11,433 nucleotides of DNA, taken from CALXZG01 sp034184445 (GTDB taxonomy: Bacteria > Pseudomonadota > Alphaproteobacteria > CAAHEQ01 > UBA3637). Below the pieces are notes generated by a model, which was not told where the DNA came from, did no database searches, and saw only the letters and a program-made list of their open reading frames with translations. The stretch covers positions 1 through 11,433 of the forward strand of contig JAXFZX010000055.1 of NCBI GenBank assembly GCA_034184445.1, written 5' to 3'. Made by a program: the position numbers and the translations under genes. This document shows positions 1-6,517 of the stretch, piece after piece. Position 1 is the first letter of the stretch; each line of letters begins with the position of its first letter.

Positions 1-30
1 ATAGAATAGAATAGAATAGAATAGAATAGA
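1..30. repeat. ATAGA pentanucleotide tandem repeat, six copies, cut by window edge
   Basis: Six perfect head-to-tail copies of the 5-bp unit ATAGA occupy the first 30 bases, and the array may continue outside the window. No reading frame here belongs to a recognisable gene. Short tandem repeats of this kind can change length by slipped-strand mispairing. Whether this one varies, or sits in the promoter or coding region of a gene to the left, cannot be seen. Confidence 0.85.
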
Positions 31-160
31 AGCGAAAGTCTTCTTAACCTATTTCCACACATATACATTCTTATCATCCTTTCGGGTATGTTTCTATCAT
101 AATAAGACTATCTTGTCAATCCACTTTCACAATAAATTTTGAGGTAATAACAAAACGACA

Positions 161-256
161 GAGAAATTTGATATTGTTTCTCGCTGAGTGCGCCACCATA
201 GACTTCCATACAACTCTATGGGTAATGGTTTAGGGAAAGGTCACCCCCTTTTCCCC
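161..256. other. intergenic region with three short inverted repeats
   Basis: This gene-free stretch contains three successive potential hairpins: a 6-bp stem (161-166 with 177-182), a perfect 7-bp stem CCATAGA/TCTATGG (196-202 with 215-221, 12-nt loop), and an imperfect GGGAAAGG/CCTTTTCCC pairing (233-240 with 247-255). None is followed by a T-tract in the right orientation, so they are not obvious terminators. They could be part of a structured RNA or chance pairings. No promoter or known RNA family is recognised. Confidence 0.25.
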
Positions 257-285
257 AAAAAAAAATGCCCCACACAAATGGGGCA
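257..285 (-). terminator. intrinsic terminator of the OmpH-like gene
   Basis: Read on the minus strand, a perfect 6-bp G/C-rich stem (TGCCCC 266-271 with GGGGCA 280-285, 8-nt loop) is followed immediately by nine T residues (the A-run at 257-265). It begins 11 nt after the stop codon of the OmpH-like gene. This is a textbook Rho-independent terminator and closes that gene's transcript. Confidence 0.92.
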
Positions 286-296
286 AGAAAAGTATT

Positions 297-758
297 TTAT
301 TTTTTCTCTTCCTTAAATTTGTCCAAAACTTTTTCCGTTATGTCCAAGCCACCAGATACGACGGCCGTCTTTGCAAAGACAATTGTGCAGCCACTTTCTT
401 TTGCAACCCGAGTCACAATATCGGTAATTTCTTGATCTAACTCGGCGGTTTTTACAGCATACTCTTTTTGAATTTCTTCTTTTTTCTGGCGCGCTACAAC
501 CTGTGTTTGTTGAATCATTTTAGCCTTTTTGGCTTTATCTTTTTCGGAATCAATCTGTTTTTGCGCCGAATCAATCCATTGAGACAGTTCCCCAACCTTT
601 AAAGCATTTTCCCGTTGAACAAAAGATAATTTCGGATACGCTAATACAACCCGATTCACATTTACAACCGCAATCTTAGGTGCACAGGGCTTGCAACATA
701 ACCCAATGACTGCACCAATCAATAAAATTCCAATTCCAATAGCATACTGTTTCTTCAT
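297..758 (-). CDS. OmpH/Skp-family protein with N-terminal membrane anchor or signal peptide
   Basis: A 153-residue protein with the OmpH/Skp layout. It has a hydrophobic N-terminus (about residues 5-21), then the IAVVNVNRVV strand typical of the start of the mature domain, a long charged helical arm (about 50-115) rich in K, E and Q, and a closing GGLDITEKVL segment resembling the family's G-x-DIT-x-x-VL end. Skp chaperones hold unfolded outer-membrane proteins in the periplasm; whether this one does so is inferred. The CCKPC run after the hydrophobic stretch is not a canonical lipobox, so a retained anchor or a non-lipoprotein signal is possible. The ATG has a strong SD (AAGGAG, 5-6 nt upstream). 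The gene stands alone with its own promoter and terminator, not in the bamA-lpxD cluster where skp usually lies, so it may be an additional paralogue. Confidence 0.85.
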   Translation of the reverse strand: MKKQYAIGIGILLIGAVIGLCCKPCAPKIAVVNVNRVVLAYPKLSFVQRENALKVGELSQWIDSAQKQIDSEKDKAKKAKMIQQTQVVARQKKEEIQKEYAVKTAELDQEITDIVTRVAKESGCTIVFAKTAVVSGGLDITEKVLDKFKEEKK

Positions 759-789
759 ATTATTCTCCTTTCATATCAATGAATGACTT

Positions 790-818
790 ATACAAGCACA
801 CTTTTTCCCAAAAGTCAA
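790..818 (-). promoter_or_regulatory. predicted promoter of the OmpH-like gene
   Basis: On the minus strand a -35 TTGACT (813-818) is separated by 17 bp from TTGTAT (790-795); an overlapping TATAAG lies slightly further downstream as an alternative -10. The predicted transcript would have a leader of about 25 nt carrying the SD. The -35 is good and the exact -10 is uncertain. Confidence 0.55.
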
Positions 819-864
819 GCAGTTTATTGACATTACATTCATATACGCTTACAATAAAAACAGC

Positions 865-1242
865 TTATTCCCGTGCGCGATTCGGACGCATTTTTGACAA
901 ACGTTCCTTTAAATAGCGAAACAACCGTTTAGAAACGCGCGGATAACGCATTGCAAATTCTACATCAGAGGCATTTTGTTCCAAAAATTTTTTCCCGATA
1001 TGCAAAGAGGTCTGGTATAGATGTGTTGGTGTATTATAATCACTTGATATGGCTTTTTCCAATAATATCAATACACGATAGGATTTTTTTCGGGCACTTA
1101 AATCATTTCGGCGAGCCAAAAGGGTTGAAGAAACTTCTTCTTGGCACTTTATCAATGCACGATTTCGGGATGCTAATCCCTCCCTTAAAAAGGCAATTAC
1201 AAGAATATCTTTGATCTCATTGTTCTTAGGGAAGAGATGCAT
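865..1242 (-). CDS. small uncharacterised protein co-transcribed with gltX
   Basis: A 125-residue basic protein that I do not recognise. It begins MHLFPKNNEIKDILVIAF and is rich in Arg, Lys and Leu, probably mostly helical, with no signal peptide, transmembrane segment or cysteine motif, and ends in a basic tail (RPNRARE). The start lies only 7 nt beyond the gltX stop codon with a moderate SD (AGGTAG) in the gap, and I see no terminator between the two genes. Translation is therefore likely coupled to gltX. This placement is the main reason to believe it is real; plus-strand frames over the same bases give nothing recognisable. Its function is unknown. Confidence 0.6.
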   Translation of the reverse strand: MHLFPKNNEIKDILVIAFLREGLASRNRALIKCQEEVSSTLLARRNDLSARKKSYRVLILLEKAISSDYNTPTHLYQTSLHIGKKFLEQNASDVEFAMRYPRVSKRLFRYLKERLSKMRPNRARE

Positions 1243-1249
1243 TGGCTAC

Positions 1250-2890
1250 CTATAGCATTAATAATCGTTTTTTGATCCGATCTATCCCCAAAATTTGCAT
1301 AATCTGGTATAGATCCGGCGTTTTATCCCGCCCCGTCACCAACACACGCAACACCTTGGCTACATCGGATACATTCCCCTTGAAGGCCGTGGGATTTTCC
1401 TTATACGCCTTCATATCGGTCGCAAAACCATGCTTTTCAGCAATCGCTTTAATATGTGAAAACCATGTATCCTTATCATCCGTTTCGTTATAAAGTGCTA
1501 TAAATTCATTTGCAATCGCCCGCACATCGGATTCAGATATCGGGCTTAAAAGAGCCGAATTTGGCCGATATAAGTCATCAAAAAAGTAAGAAATATCACT
1601 TTCCACATCTTCCCACTTTGTCAGGTCTTTACGCGATTTTTTACCGATATTGCGCTCAATATTCAAAATTTTCGTCACATAATCGCGATTATTTTCCAAG
1701 CGTTCGGCAAAGGTGGGATTATAGTCATGCGCCCACTTTAAAACCGCATCAAAAACCTGATCGGCAGACATATTGGCAATCACATCTTTGGAAATGCTGT
1801 TCAATTTTACAAAGTCAAATAATGCCCCCGCCGCATTGGACACTTTATTAAAATTCACCGGAAATTCAAAAGCATTCTTATCGGGATTATTACGCCGCCA
1901 ATCCTCAAAACTGGCGTTAATCAGGTTCAAAAGGTATTCCACTAACGCTGTTTCGGGATAGCCTTTTTCCCAGAAATAGACAATGCTGGCCTCGGGATCA
2001 TGGCGTTTGGATAGTTTCCGCTTTTTCCCGTCATCCAATTTTTGAAGCGGGGCTACATGCCCGTATTTTGGTGCTTTCCAACCTAATGCTACAAACAGTT
2101 GAATATGAAGCGATATTGATGATACCCATTCATCCGCCCGAAAGACATGAGTTGTGCCCATAAAGTGATCATCAATAGCATGGGCAAAATGATAGGTTGG
2201 CAAACCGTCCCCTTTCATAATGATCACATCAATATCGTTTTCGGGCAAAGCCAACTCCCCTTTAATCAGGTCTTTTACAATCATACGCTTATTATTATCG
2301 CCCATGGACTTAAATCGAATCACAAAAGGTTTACCCGCCTTTAGATTCGCCAAAATTTCATCATCCGACAAATTCCGACATTTGGCATATTTCCCGTAAT
2401 AGCCGGGTCGGACACCCGTTTTTTCCTGAATTTTACGCATAATATCCAAATCTTCCGCCGCACAAAAGCAGGGATAAGCCAGCCCTTTTTCCAATAAATC
2501 CTTAATATAGGCCTGATAAATCTCTTTGCGCTGACTTTGCGTATAAGGGGCATAGGGGCCATAGTCATGACCATCTTTGTCCACACCCTCATCCGCATAG
2601 ATTCCATACCGTCCCAAGGAATTGCAGATTAATTCCATAGCCCCTTCTTTAATCCGCTTTTGATCAGTATCTTCGACACGCAAATAAAATATACCGTTGC
2701 TTTGATGAGCAATTCGTTCATTTAACAAGCCGGTGTAAATACCACCAATATGCATATCGCCCGTCGGGCTGGGTGCAACACGGGTCACTTTTGCCCCTTC
2801 CGCCAATTGCCGCGGGGGATATTTGGCTTCAATTTCCGCCGGTGTAGGTAAGGGATTGGGAAAAATCAAATTGATAATTTCGGGTGTCAT
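1250..2890 (-). CDS. gltX: glutamyl-tRNA synthetase (class I), Clostridia-like long form
   Basis: The enzyme charges tRNA with glutamate in the cytoplasm. The 546-residue protein has the class I signatures: VAPSPTGDMHIGG, where HIGG (47-50) is the HIGH motif; YLRVEDTDQKR at 69-79; CFC at 141-143 in the zinc-site region; and KLSKR (292-296) as the KMSKS loop. The anticodon-binding part makes up the C-terminal half. Before the catalytic core is an extension of about 35 residues (IINLIFPNPLPTPAEIEAKYPPRQL). This extension, and phrases such as AYPCFC, GYYGKYAKCRNLS and FEDWRRNNP, match what I recall of clostridial GltX better than typical proteobacterial GltX of about 470 residues. The ATG at 2890 was chosen over the in-frame upstream ATG at 2944 because it has an SD (AAAGGAAG) and because the predicted -35 box coincides with the upstream ATG. 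A small unknown gene follows 7 nt downstream. Confidence 0.96.
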   Translation of the reverse strand: MTPEIINLIFPNPLPTPAEIEAKYPPRQLAEGAKVTRVAPSPTGDMHIGGIYTGLLNERIAHQSNGIFYLRVEDTDQKRIKEGAMELICNSLGRYGIYADEGVDKDGHDYGPYAPYTQSQRKEIYQAYIKDLLEKGLAYPCFCAAEDLDIMRKIQEKTGVRPGYYGKYAKCRNLSDDEILANLKAGKPFVIRFKSMGDNNKRMIVKDLIKGELALPENDIDVIIMKGDGLPTYHFAHAIDDHFMGTTHVFRADEWVSSISLHIQLFVALGWKAPKYGHVAPLQKLDDGKKRKLSKRHDPEASIVYFWEKGYPETALVEYLLNLINASFEDWRRNNPDKNAFEFPVNFNKVSNAAGALFDFVKLNSISKDVIANMSADQVFDAVLKWAHDYNPTFAERLENNRDYVTKILNIERNIGKKSRKDLTKWEDVESDISYFFDDLYRPNSALLSPISESDVRAIANEFIALYNETDDKDTWFSHIKAIAEKHGFATDMKAYKENPTAFKGNVSDVAKVLRVLVTGRDKTPDLYQIMQILGIDRIKKRLLML

Positions 2891-2915
2891 AATGCTTCCT
2901 TTCTTTTTTGAAAAC

Positions 2916-2944
2916 ACTATAACATAAAACGGATAAAAAAGCAA
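2916..2944 (-). promoter_or_regulatory. predicted gltX promoter
   Basis: On the minus strand TTGCTT (2939-2944), a 17-bp spacer and TATAGT (2916-2921) form a good sigma-70-like promoter. Transcription would begin near 2909, giving a leader of about 20 nt that contains the SD. This position excludes translation from the upstream ATG at 2944. Confidence 0.65.
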
Positions 2945-2966
2945 AAAGAAAAATTTAATTCTTGTC

Positions 2967-3851
2967 CTATTGCAACATCTTTTTTAATTCTTCATCCTTT
3001 ATTATGGAACTTCTCTTTGCAACAACATTTTTATCTCCGCCGTAACTTAATAATAATTTTAACATATCTATATGCCCTTCCAAAAGCGCTGCCTTTACTG
3101 GTGTGTTGGCCACATCATTTATTGATTCCAAATTGGGATTTGCACCATGTTCCAACAAATCTTTTGCAATATCCCGGAAATTATATTTGGCCACATAGTG
3201 CAAAGCCGCCCGCCCAAACCGATTTTGAATATTCGGATCAGCACCATTTTCTAGCAGGTAATGAACAACCTGTTCATGCCCATTTGCTGCCGCAATCATA
3301 ACAGGCGTCCAACCTTGACACGAAACCTCGCAAATATAATTGACATCAGCACCTGCTTTAACCAATTTTTCCACTTCATTTAAATCCCCCACATCCGCCG
3401 CTTGATACAGCGGATCCTGCTCGATCCTCTCTTGCTCAGAAGATAAAATATCTTGATATTTTTCAATTGCTTGTGGTATAATTTTAATTATCATTTGTAT
3501 TGTTTCAGTTGCCTTTTGCTTATCCTTGGGTTGCAGGGGATGCTTTTCCCCTTTACGAATATCAAAACCCGACACTACTTCCTTATTTTTCAAAACAAAT
3601 TCCGAAACAACATTTCCCATTTTATCCGTCACTTCCATTGACCCATCTGATACTAATCCATTTTGATACGGCACAAAAAAATCATAAGTTGGCATTACCT
3701 TCAAAGCGATAATTCCGTTAACCTCTTCTCCCATATTATCATAAATGATATCTTCATAAACCGCCAATTCCGCTATATCATAATACCGTTCATTTGCAAA
3801 AACAAAAGTTGAAATGAATAAAGTAAAAACGAAAACTATTTTCTTTAACAT
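2967..3851 (-). CDS. secreted ankyrin-repeat protein
   Basis: A 294-residue protein with a clear Sec signal peptide (MLKKIVFVFTLFISTFVFA, predicted cut before NERYY). A middle region of about 125 residues that I do not recognise (about 20-145) is followed by about four ankyrin repeats at roughly 147-280. Repeat hallmarks visible include DLNEVEKLVKAGADVN, GWTPVMIAAANGHEQVVHYLLENGADPN, GRAALHYVAKYNFRDIAKDLLEHGANPN and TPVKAALLEGHIDMLKLLLSYGGDKN. Ankyrin repeats bind proteins. With a signal peptide the protein probably works in the periplasm or outside the cell, but the partner is unknown. The start at 3851 has an excellent SD (GGAGGG) and is followed directly by the signal peptide; a longer reading from a TTG at 3908 begins inside the predicted -35 box and is unlikely. 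Confidence 0.9.
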   Translation of the reverse strand: MLKKIVFVFTLFISTFVFANERYYDIAELAVYEDIIYDNMGEEVNGIIALKVMPTYDFFVPYQNGLVSDGSMEVTDKMGNVVSEFVLKNKEVVSGFDIRKGEKHPLQPKDKQKATETIQMIIKIIPQAIEKYQDILSSEQERIEQDPLYQAADVGDLNEVEKLVKAGADVNYICEVSCQGWTPVMIAAANGHEQVVHYLLENGADPNIQNRFGRAALHYVAKYNFRDIAKDLLEHGANPNLESINDVANTPVKAALLEGHIDMLKLLLSYGGDKNVVAKRSSIIKDEELKKMLQ

Positions 3852-3879
3852 AAAACCCTCCATAAAAGTTTCATATGAT

Positions 3880-3908
3880 TCTATACCATACAGAATTATC
3901 TTTCGCAA
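3880..3908 (-). promoter_or_regulatory. predicted promoter of the ankyrin-repeat gene
   Basis: On the minus strand TTGCGA (3903-3908), a 17-bp spacer and TATAGA (3880-3885) are placed so that a leader of about 22 nt would carry the GGAGGG SD. It is divergent from the parE promoter and separated from it by about 15 bp, so one regulator or local supercoiling could affect both. Confidence 0.6.
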
Positions 3909-3922
3909 GAATTATTTTTTTC

Positions 3923-3951
3923 TTGATTTTCAAAATTTCTATAGCTAAAAT
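3923..3951 (+). promoter_or_regulatory. predicted parE promoter, probably giving a leaderless mRNA
   Basis: TTGATT (3923-3928), a 17-bp spacer and TAAAAT (3946-3951) form a good promoter whose -10 ends only 6 nt before the parE ATG (3958). The expected transcription start falls on or next to the start codon, and no SD is visible upstream. The -35 lies inside the 13-mer CTTGATTTTCAAA, which recurs in the promoter of the four-cysteine protein gene. Confidence 0.6.
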
Positions 3952-3957
3952 GGGCTT

Positions 3958-5952
3958 ATGTCAGATTTATTTAACACACCTGTTGTCAAGTCCGATTATT
4001 CGGCCAAAGACATTGAAGTTTTGGAAGGACTTGAGCCCGTCCGCAAACGCCCCGGTATGTATATCGGCGGTATTGATGAGCGTGCCTATCACCACCTGGT
4101 CGCCGAAATTATTGATAATGCCATGGATGAAGCCGTTGCGGGCTATGCCACCAACATTGAAGTGACATTATCCGCCAACGGATATGTGACGGTGAAGGAT
4201 AACGGACGCGGTATTCCCGTGGATCCGCACCCTAAATATCCCGATAAATCGGCATTAGAGGTCATTACAACCACCCTCCATTCGGGCGGCAAATTTGGCG
4301 GTGGAGCCTATGCTGTTTCGGGGGGATTACACGGGGTCGGTCTTTCGGCTGTGAACGCCCTTTCTAGCCACATGATTATTGAGGTTGCCAAAGATAAGCA
4401 ACTTTATCGTCAGGAATATCGTCAAGGCAAACCCGTGACGGATGTTGTCTGCCTTGGCCCCGTCAGTAATCGGCGCGGAACCAGTGTCGCCTTTTTGCCC
4501 GACACCGAAATTTTTGGCGAAAGCATTCATTTTAAACCCTCTACCCTCTTTCGCATGGCCAGAACAAAGGCCTTTCTCTTTCGCGGGGTGGAAATTCGGT
4601 GGAATTGTGACCCTGTCTTAATCGGGCCCGAGGATAAAACGCCCGCCGAACAAGTTTTAAAATTTCCAAACGGCATAGCCGACTTTTTGGATTTCCTGAT
4701 GCAAGGTCGCACCGCCGTCACCCCAAAACCTTTTACCGGTCGGATGGAATTTCCGGATAATATGGGTGCGGTGGAATGGGCAATTGCTTGGCCGAACGAT
4801 TTTAAGGACGGTTTTTCCTACACCTATTGCAATACGGTTATTACCCCCTTAGGCGGCACGCATGAAACGGGGCTCAGGGCAGGACTTACAAAATCCCTAC
4901 GCACCTTTGCGGAAATGGTCGGCAATAAGAAAGCCGGCGAAATTACCGCTGACGATATTTTGGATACGGCGGGCGTGATGCTGTCGGTCTTTATTAAGGA
5001 TCCACAATTTCAAGGACAAACAAAAGAAAAACTGGTGACCCAAAGTGCCACGCGCCTTGTTGAAAACGCCATAAAAGATCCGTTTGACCATTGGCTCAGC
5101 CGTGATATTAAATCGGCACAAGCGTTGCTTGATTTTATTATGGAGCGCATTGAGGATCGCAAACGCAAAAAGAAAACCATTGAAACCGCGCGTGCCAGTG
5201 CCACCAAAAAGTTGCGTCTGCCGGGGAAATTAGCCGATTGCTCGCATAATAAAACCGAAGGCACAGAGTTATTTTTGGTTGAAGGGGATTCGGCCGGCGG
5301 ATCCGCCAAACAGGCGCGGCGGCGCGAAACACAGGCAATTTTGCCTTTACGCGGAAAAATCCTAAATGTCATCAGTGCTTCACGCGATAAAATTTTGGCC
5401 AACGAAGAAATCCACGATATGATAGAGGCTTTGGGTTGCGGTAATCGCGATAAGTATGATGAAAATAAACTTCGCTATGAAAAAGTCATCGTTATGACAG
5501 ATGCCGATGTGGACGGCGCACATATCACTTCATTGCTGATGTCATTCTTTTATCAGGAAATGCCAGGGCTTATTGAGCATGGACATCTGTATTTGGCGCT
5601 GCCGCCACTATATCGCCTGACGCAAGGGGGAAAATCGGTTTATGCTGCGGATGATGCGGAAAAAGAACTTCTTTTAAAAACGGTCTTTAAAAACGCCAAG
5701 AATGTGGAGGTTTCTCGTTTTAAAGGCCTTGGCGAAATGCCGCCGCAACAGTTAAAAGAAACCACCATGGATCCGGATAAGCGGACTCTGTTAAGGGTTG
5801 TGCTGCCCAGTAAAAATTCAACCTCCGAGGAAACACAGGAAGAAGCGGCCTATACCGCCGATATTGTGGAACGCCTGATGGGAAATAAGCCTGAATACCG
5901 TTTCCAATTTATTCAAGAACACGCAAAATTTGTGGAAAATCTTGATGTTTGA
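3958..5952 (+). CDS. parE: DNA topoisomerase IV subunit B (ATPase subunit)
   Basis: With ParC this subunit forms topoisomerase IV, the type IIA enzyme that decatenates daughter chromosomes using ATP. The 664-residue protein carries the GHKL ATPase motifs: EIIDNAMDEA, with general base E50 and Mg-binding N54; DNGRGIP at 81-87; and GGLHGVG at 122-128. A transducer domain follows, then the TOPRIM domain with EGDSAGGSA (from 442) and DADVD (515-519), whose acidic residues bind metal. The Q-A-I-L-P-L-R-G-K-I-L-N stretch and the ending VERLMGNKPEYRFQFIQEHA favour ParE over GyrB, and there is no large insertion such as some GyrB proteins carry. The start is fixed by the short conserved N-terminus and the promoter position. 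The last 8 bases overlap the next gene. A plus-strand parC is not adjacent. Confidence 0.95.
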   Translation: MSDLFNTPVVKSDYSAKDIEVLEGLEPVRKRPGMYIGGIDERAYHHLVAEIIDNAMDEAVAGYATNIEVTLSANGYVTVKDNGRGIPVDPHPKYPDKSALEVITTTLHSGGKFGGGAYAVSGGLHGVGLSAVNALSSHMIIEVAKDKQLYRQEYRQGKPVTDVVCLGPVSNRRGTSVAFLPDTEIFGESIHFKPSTLFRMARTKAFLFRGVEIRWNCDPVLIGPEDKTPAEQVLKFPNGIADFLDFLMQGRTAVTPKPFTGRMEFPDNMGAVEWAIAWPNDFKDGFSYTYCNTVITPLGGTHETGLRAGLTKSLRTFAEMVGNKKAGEITADDILDTAGVMLSVFIKDPQFQGQTKEKLVTQSATRLVENAIKDPFDHWLSRDIKSAQALLDFIMERIEDRKRKKKTIETARASATKKLRLPGKLADCSHNKTEGTELFLVEGDSAGGSAKQARRRETQAILPLRGKILNVISASRDKILANEEIHDMIEALGCGNRDKYDENKLRYEKVIVMTDADVDGAHITSLLMSFFYQEMPGLIEHGHLYLALPPLYRLTQGGKSVYAADDAEKELLLKTVFKNAKNVEVSRFKGLGEMPPQQLKETTMDPDKRTLLRVVLPSKNSTSEETQEEAAYTADIVERLMGNKPEYRFQFIQEHAKFVENLDV

Positions 5953-6517
5953 ACCTCATAAAATCATTACAATTTCAGGTATGCTCGGTAGCGGTAAATC
6001 CACCGTAGCAAGGCTTCTTGCCGAACGCCTTGGGTGGGATTATTATTCCACCGGAAATGCGCAGCGCGAAATTGCTTTAAAACGCGGTATGACGACATTG
6101 GAGTTGAACCGTTTGGCAGATACGGATCCTACTATTGACAAAGAAATTGATGGTGTCTTTAAAAACTTTAATGAGGATATTCGCCAAAATCTGGTGATTG
6201 ATTCGCGCCTTGCTTTTTTCTTTGTGCCAAATTCCATTAAAATAAAGTTAAATGTAGATGTGGCGGTCGCCGGAAAACGCATTTTTGAGGACACCACTCG
6301 CACGGGTGAGAAAAAATATGCTTCGGTGCAAGAATCAATTGACGCATTAAAGGCGCGCCGAAAGTCCGAGGTTGAACGTTTTAAACGCATTTATCATGTG
6401 GATATAGATAATGATGAAAATTTTGACTATGTGATTGATTCCACCCATCATACCCCCGATGAAATTGTGGACTTGATTATTAAGAAATTTAAGTTAGATA
6501 AATGCGGTCGCAAATAA
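5945..6517 (+). CDS. CMP-kinase-like P-loop NTPase (short, archaeal-type form)
   Basis: A 190-residue cytoplasmic nucleoside-monophosphate-kinase-like protein. The P-loop GMLGSGKST is at residues 12-20, followed by YYSTGNAQREIALKRGM and LADTDPTIDKEID. This order resembles the short cytidylate kinases of archaea (P-loop, then S-x-G-x-x-x-R and a D-P-x-I-D segment) rather than the longer bacterial Cmk that normally sits beside rpsA. Likely chemistry is phosphate transfer from ATP to a nucleotide such as CMP, but the substrate is inferred from the fold only. ATG 5945 was chosen because it overlaps the parE stop by 8 nt and directly precedes the conserved core; a TTG 15 nt upstream is possible. 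There is only a weak SD, so translation probably depends on ribosomes leaving parE. Its 3' end overlaps the convergent transporter gene by 24 bp. Confidence 0.75.
   Translation: MFEPHKIITISGMLGSGKSTVARLLAERLGWDYYSTGNAQREIALKRGMTTLELNRLADTDPTIDKEIDGVFKNFNEDIRQNLVIDSRLAFFFVPNSIKIKLNVDVAVAGKRIFEDTTRTGEKKYASVQESIDALKARRKSEVERFKRIYHVDIDNDENFDYVIDSTHHTPDEIVDLIIKKFKLDKCGRK

Noticed and set aside
2891..2944. A longer gltX from ATG 2944 (18 extra residues)
   Set aside because: The extra segment has no SD before it, overlaps the predicted -35 and -10 boxes, and the family's N-terminus begins at the later Met.
3852..3908. A longer ankyrin protein starting at TTG 3908
   Set aside because: It would place 19 residues before a perfect signal peptide and starts inside the predicted -35; ATG 3851 has a GGAGGG SD.
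5010..5402. A 130-codon minus-strand frame inside parE
   Set aside because: It is fully antisense to conserved parE coding sequence and has no start signals of its own.
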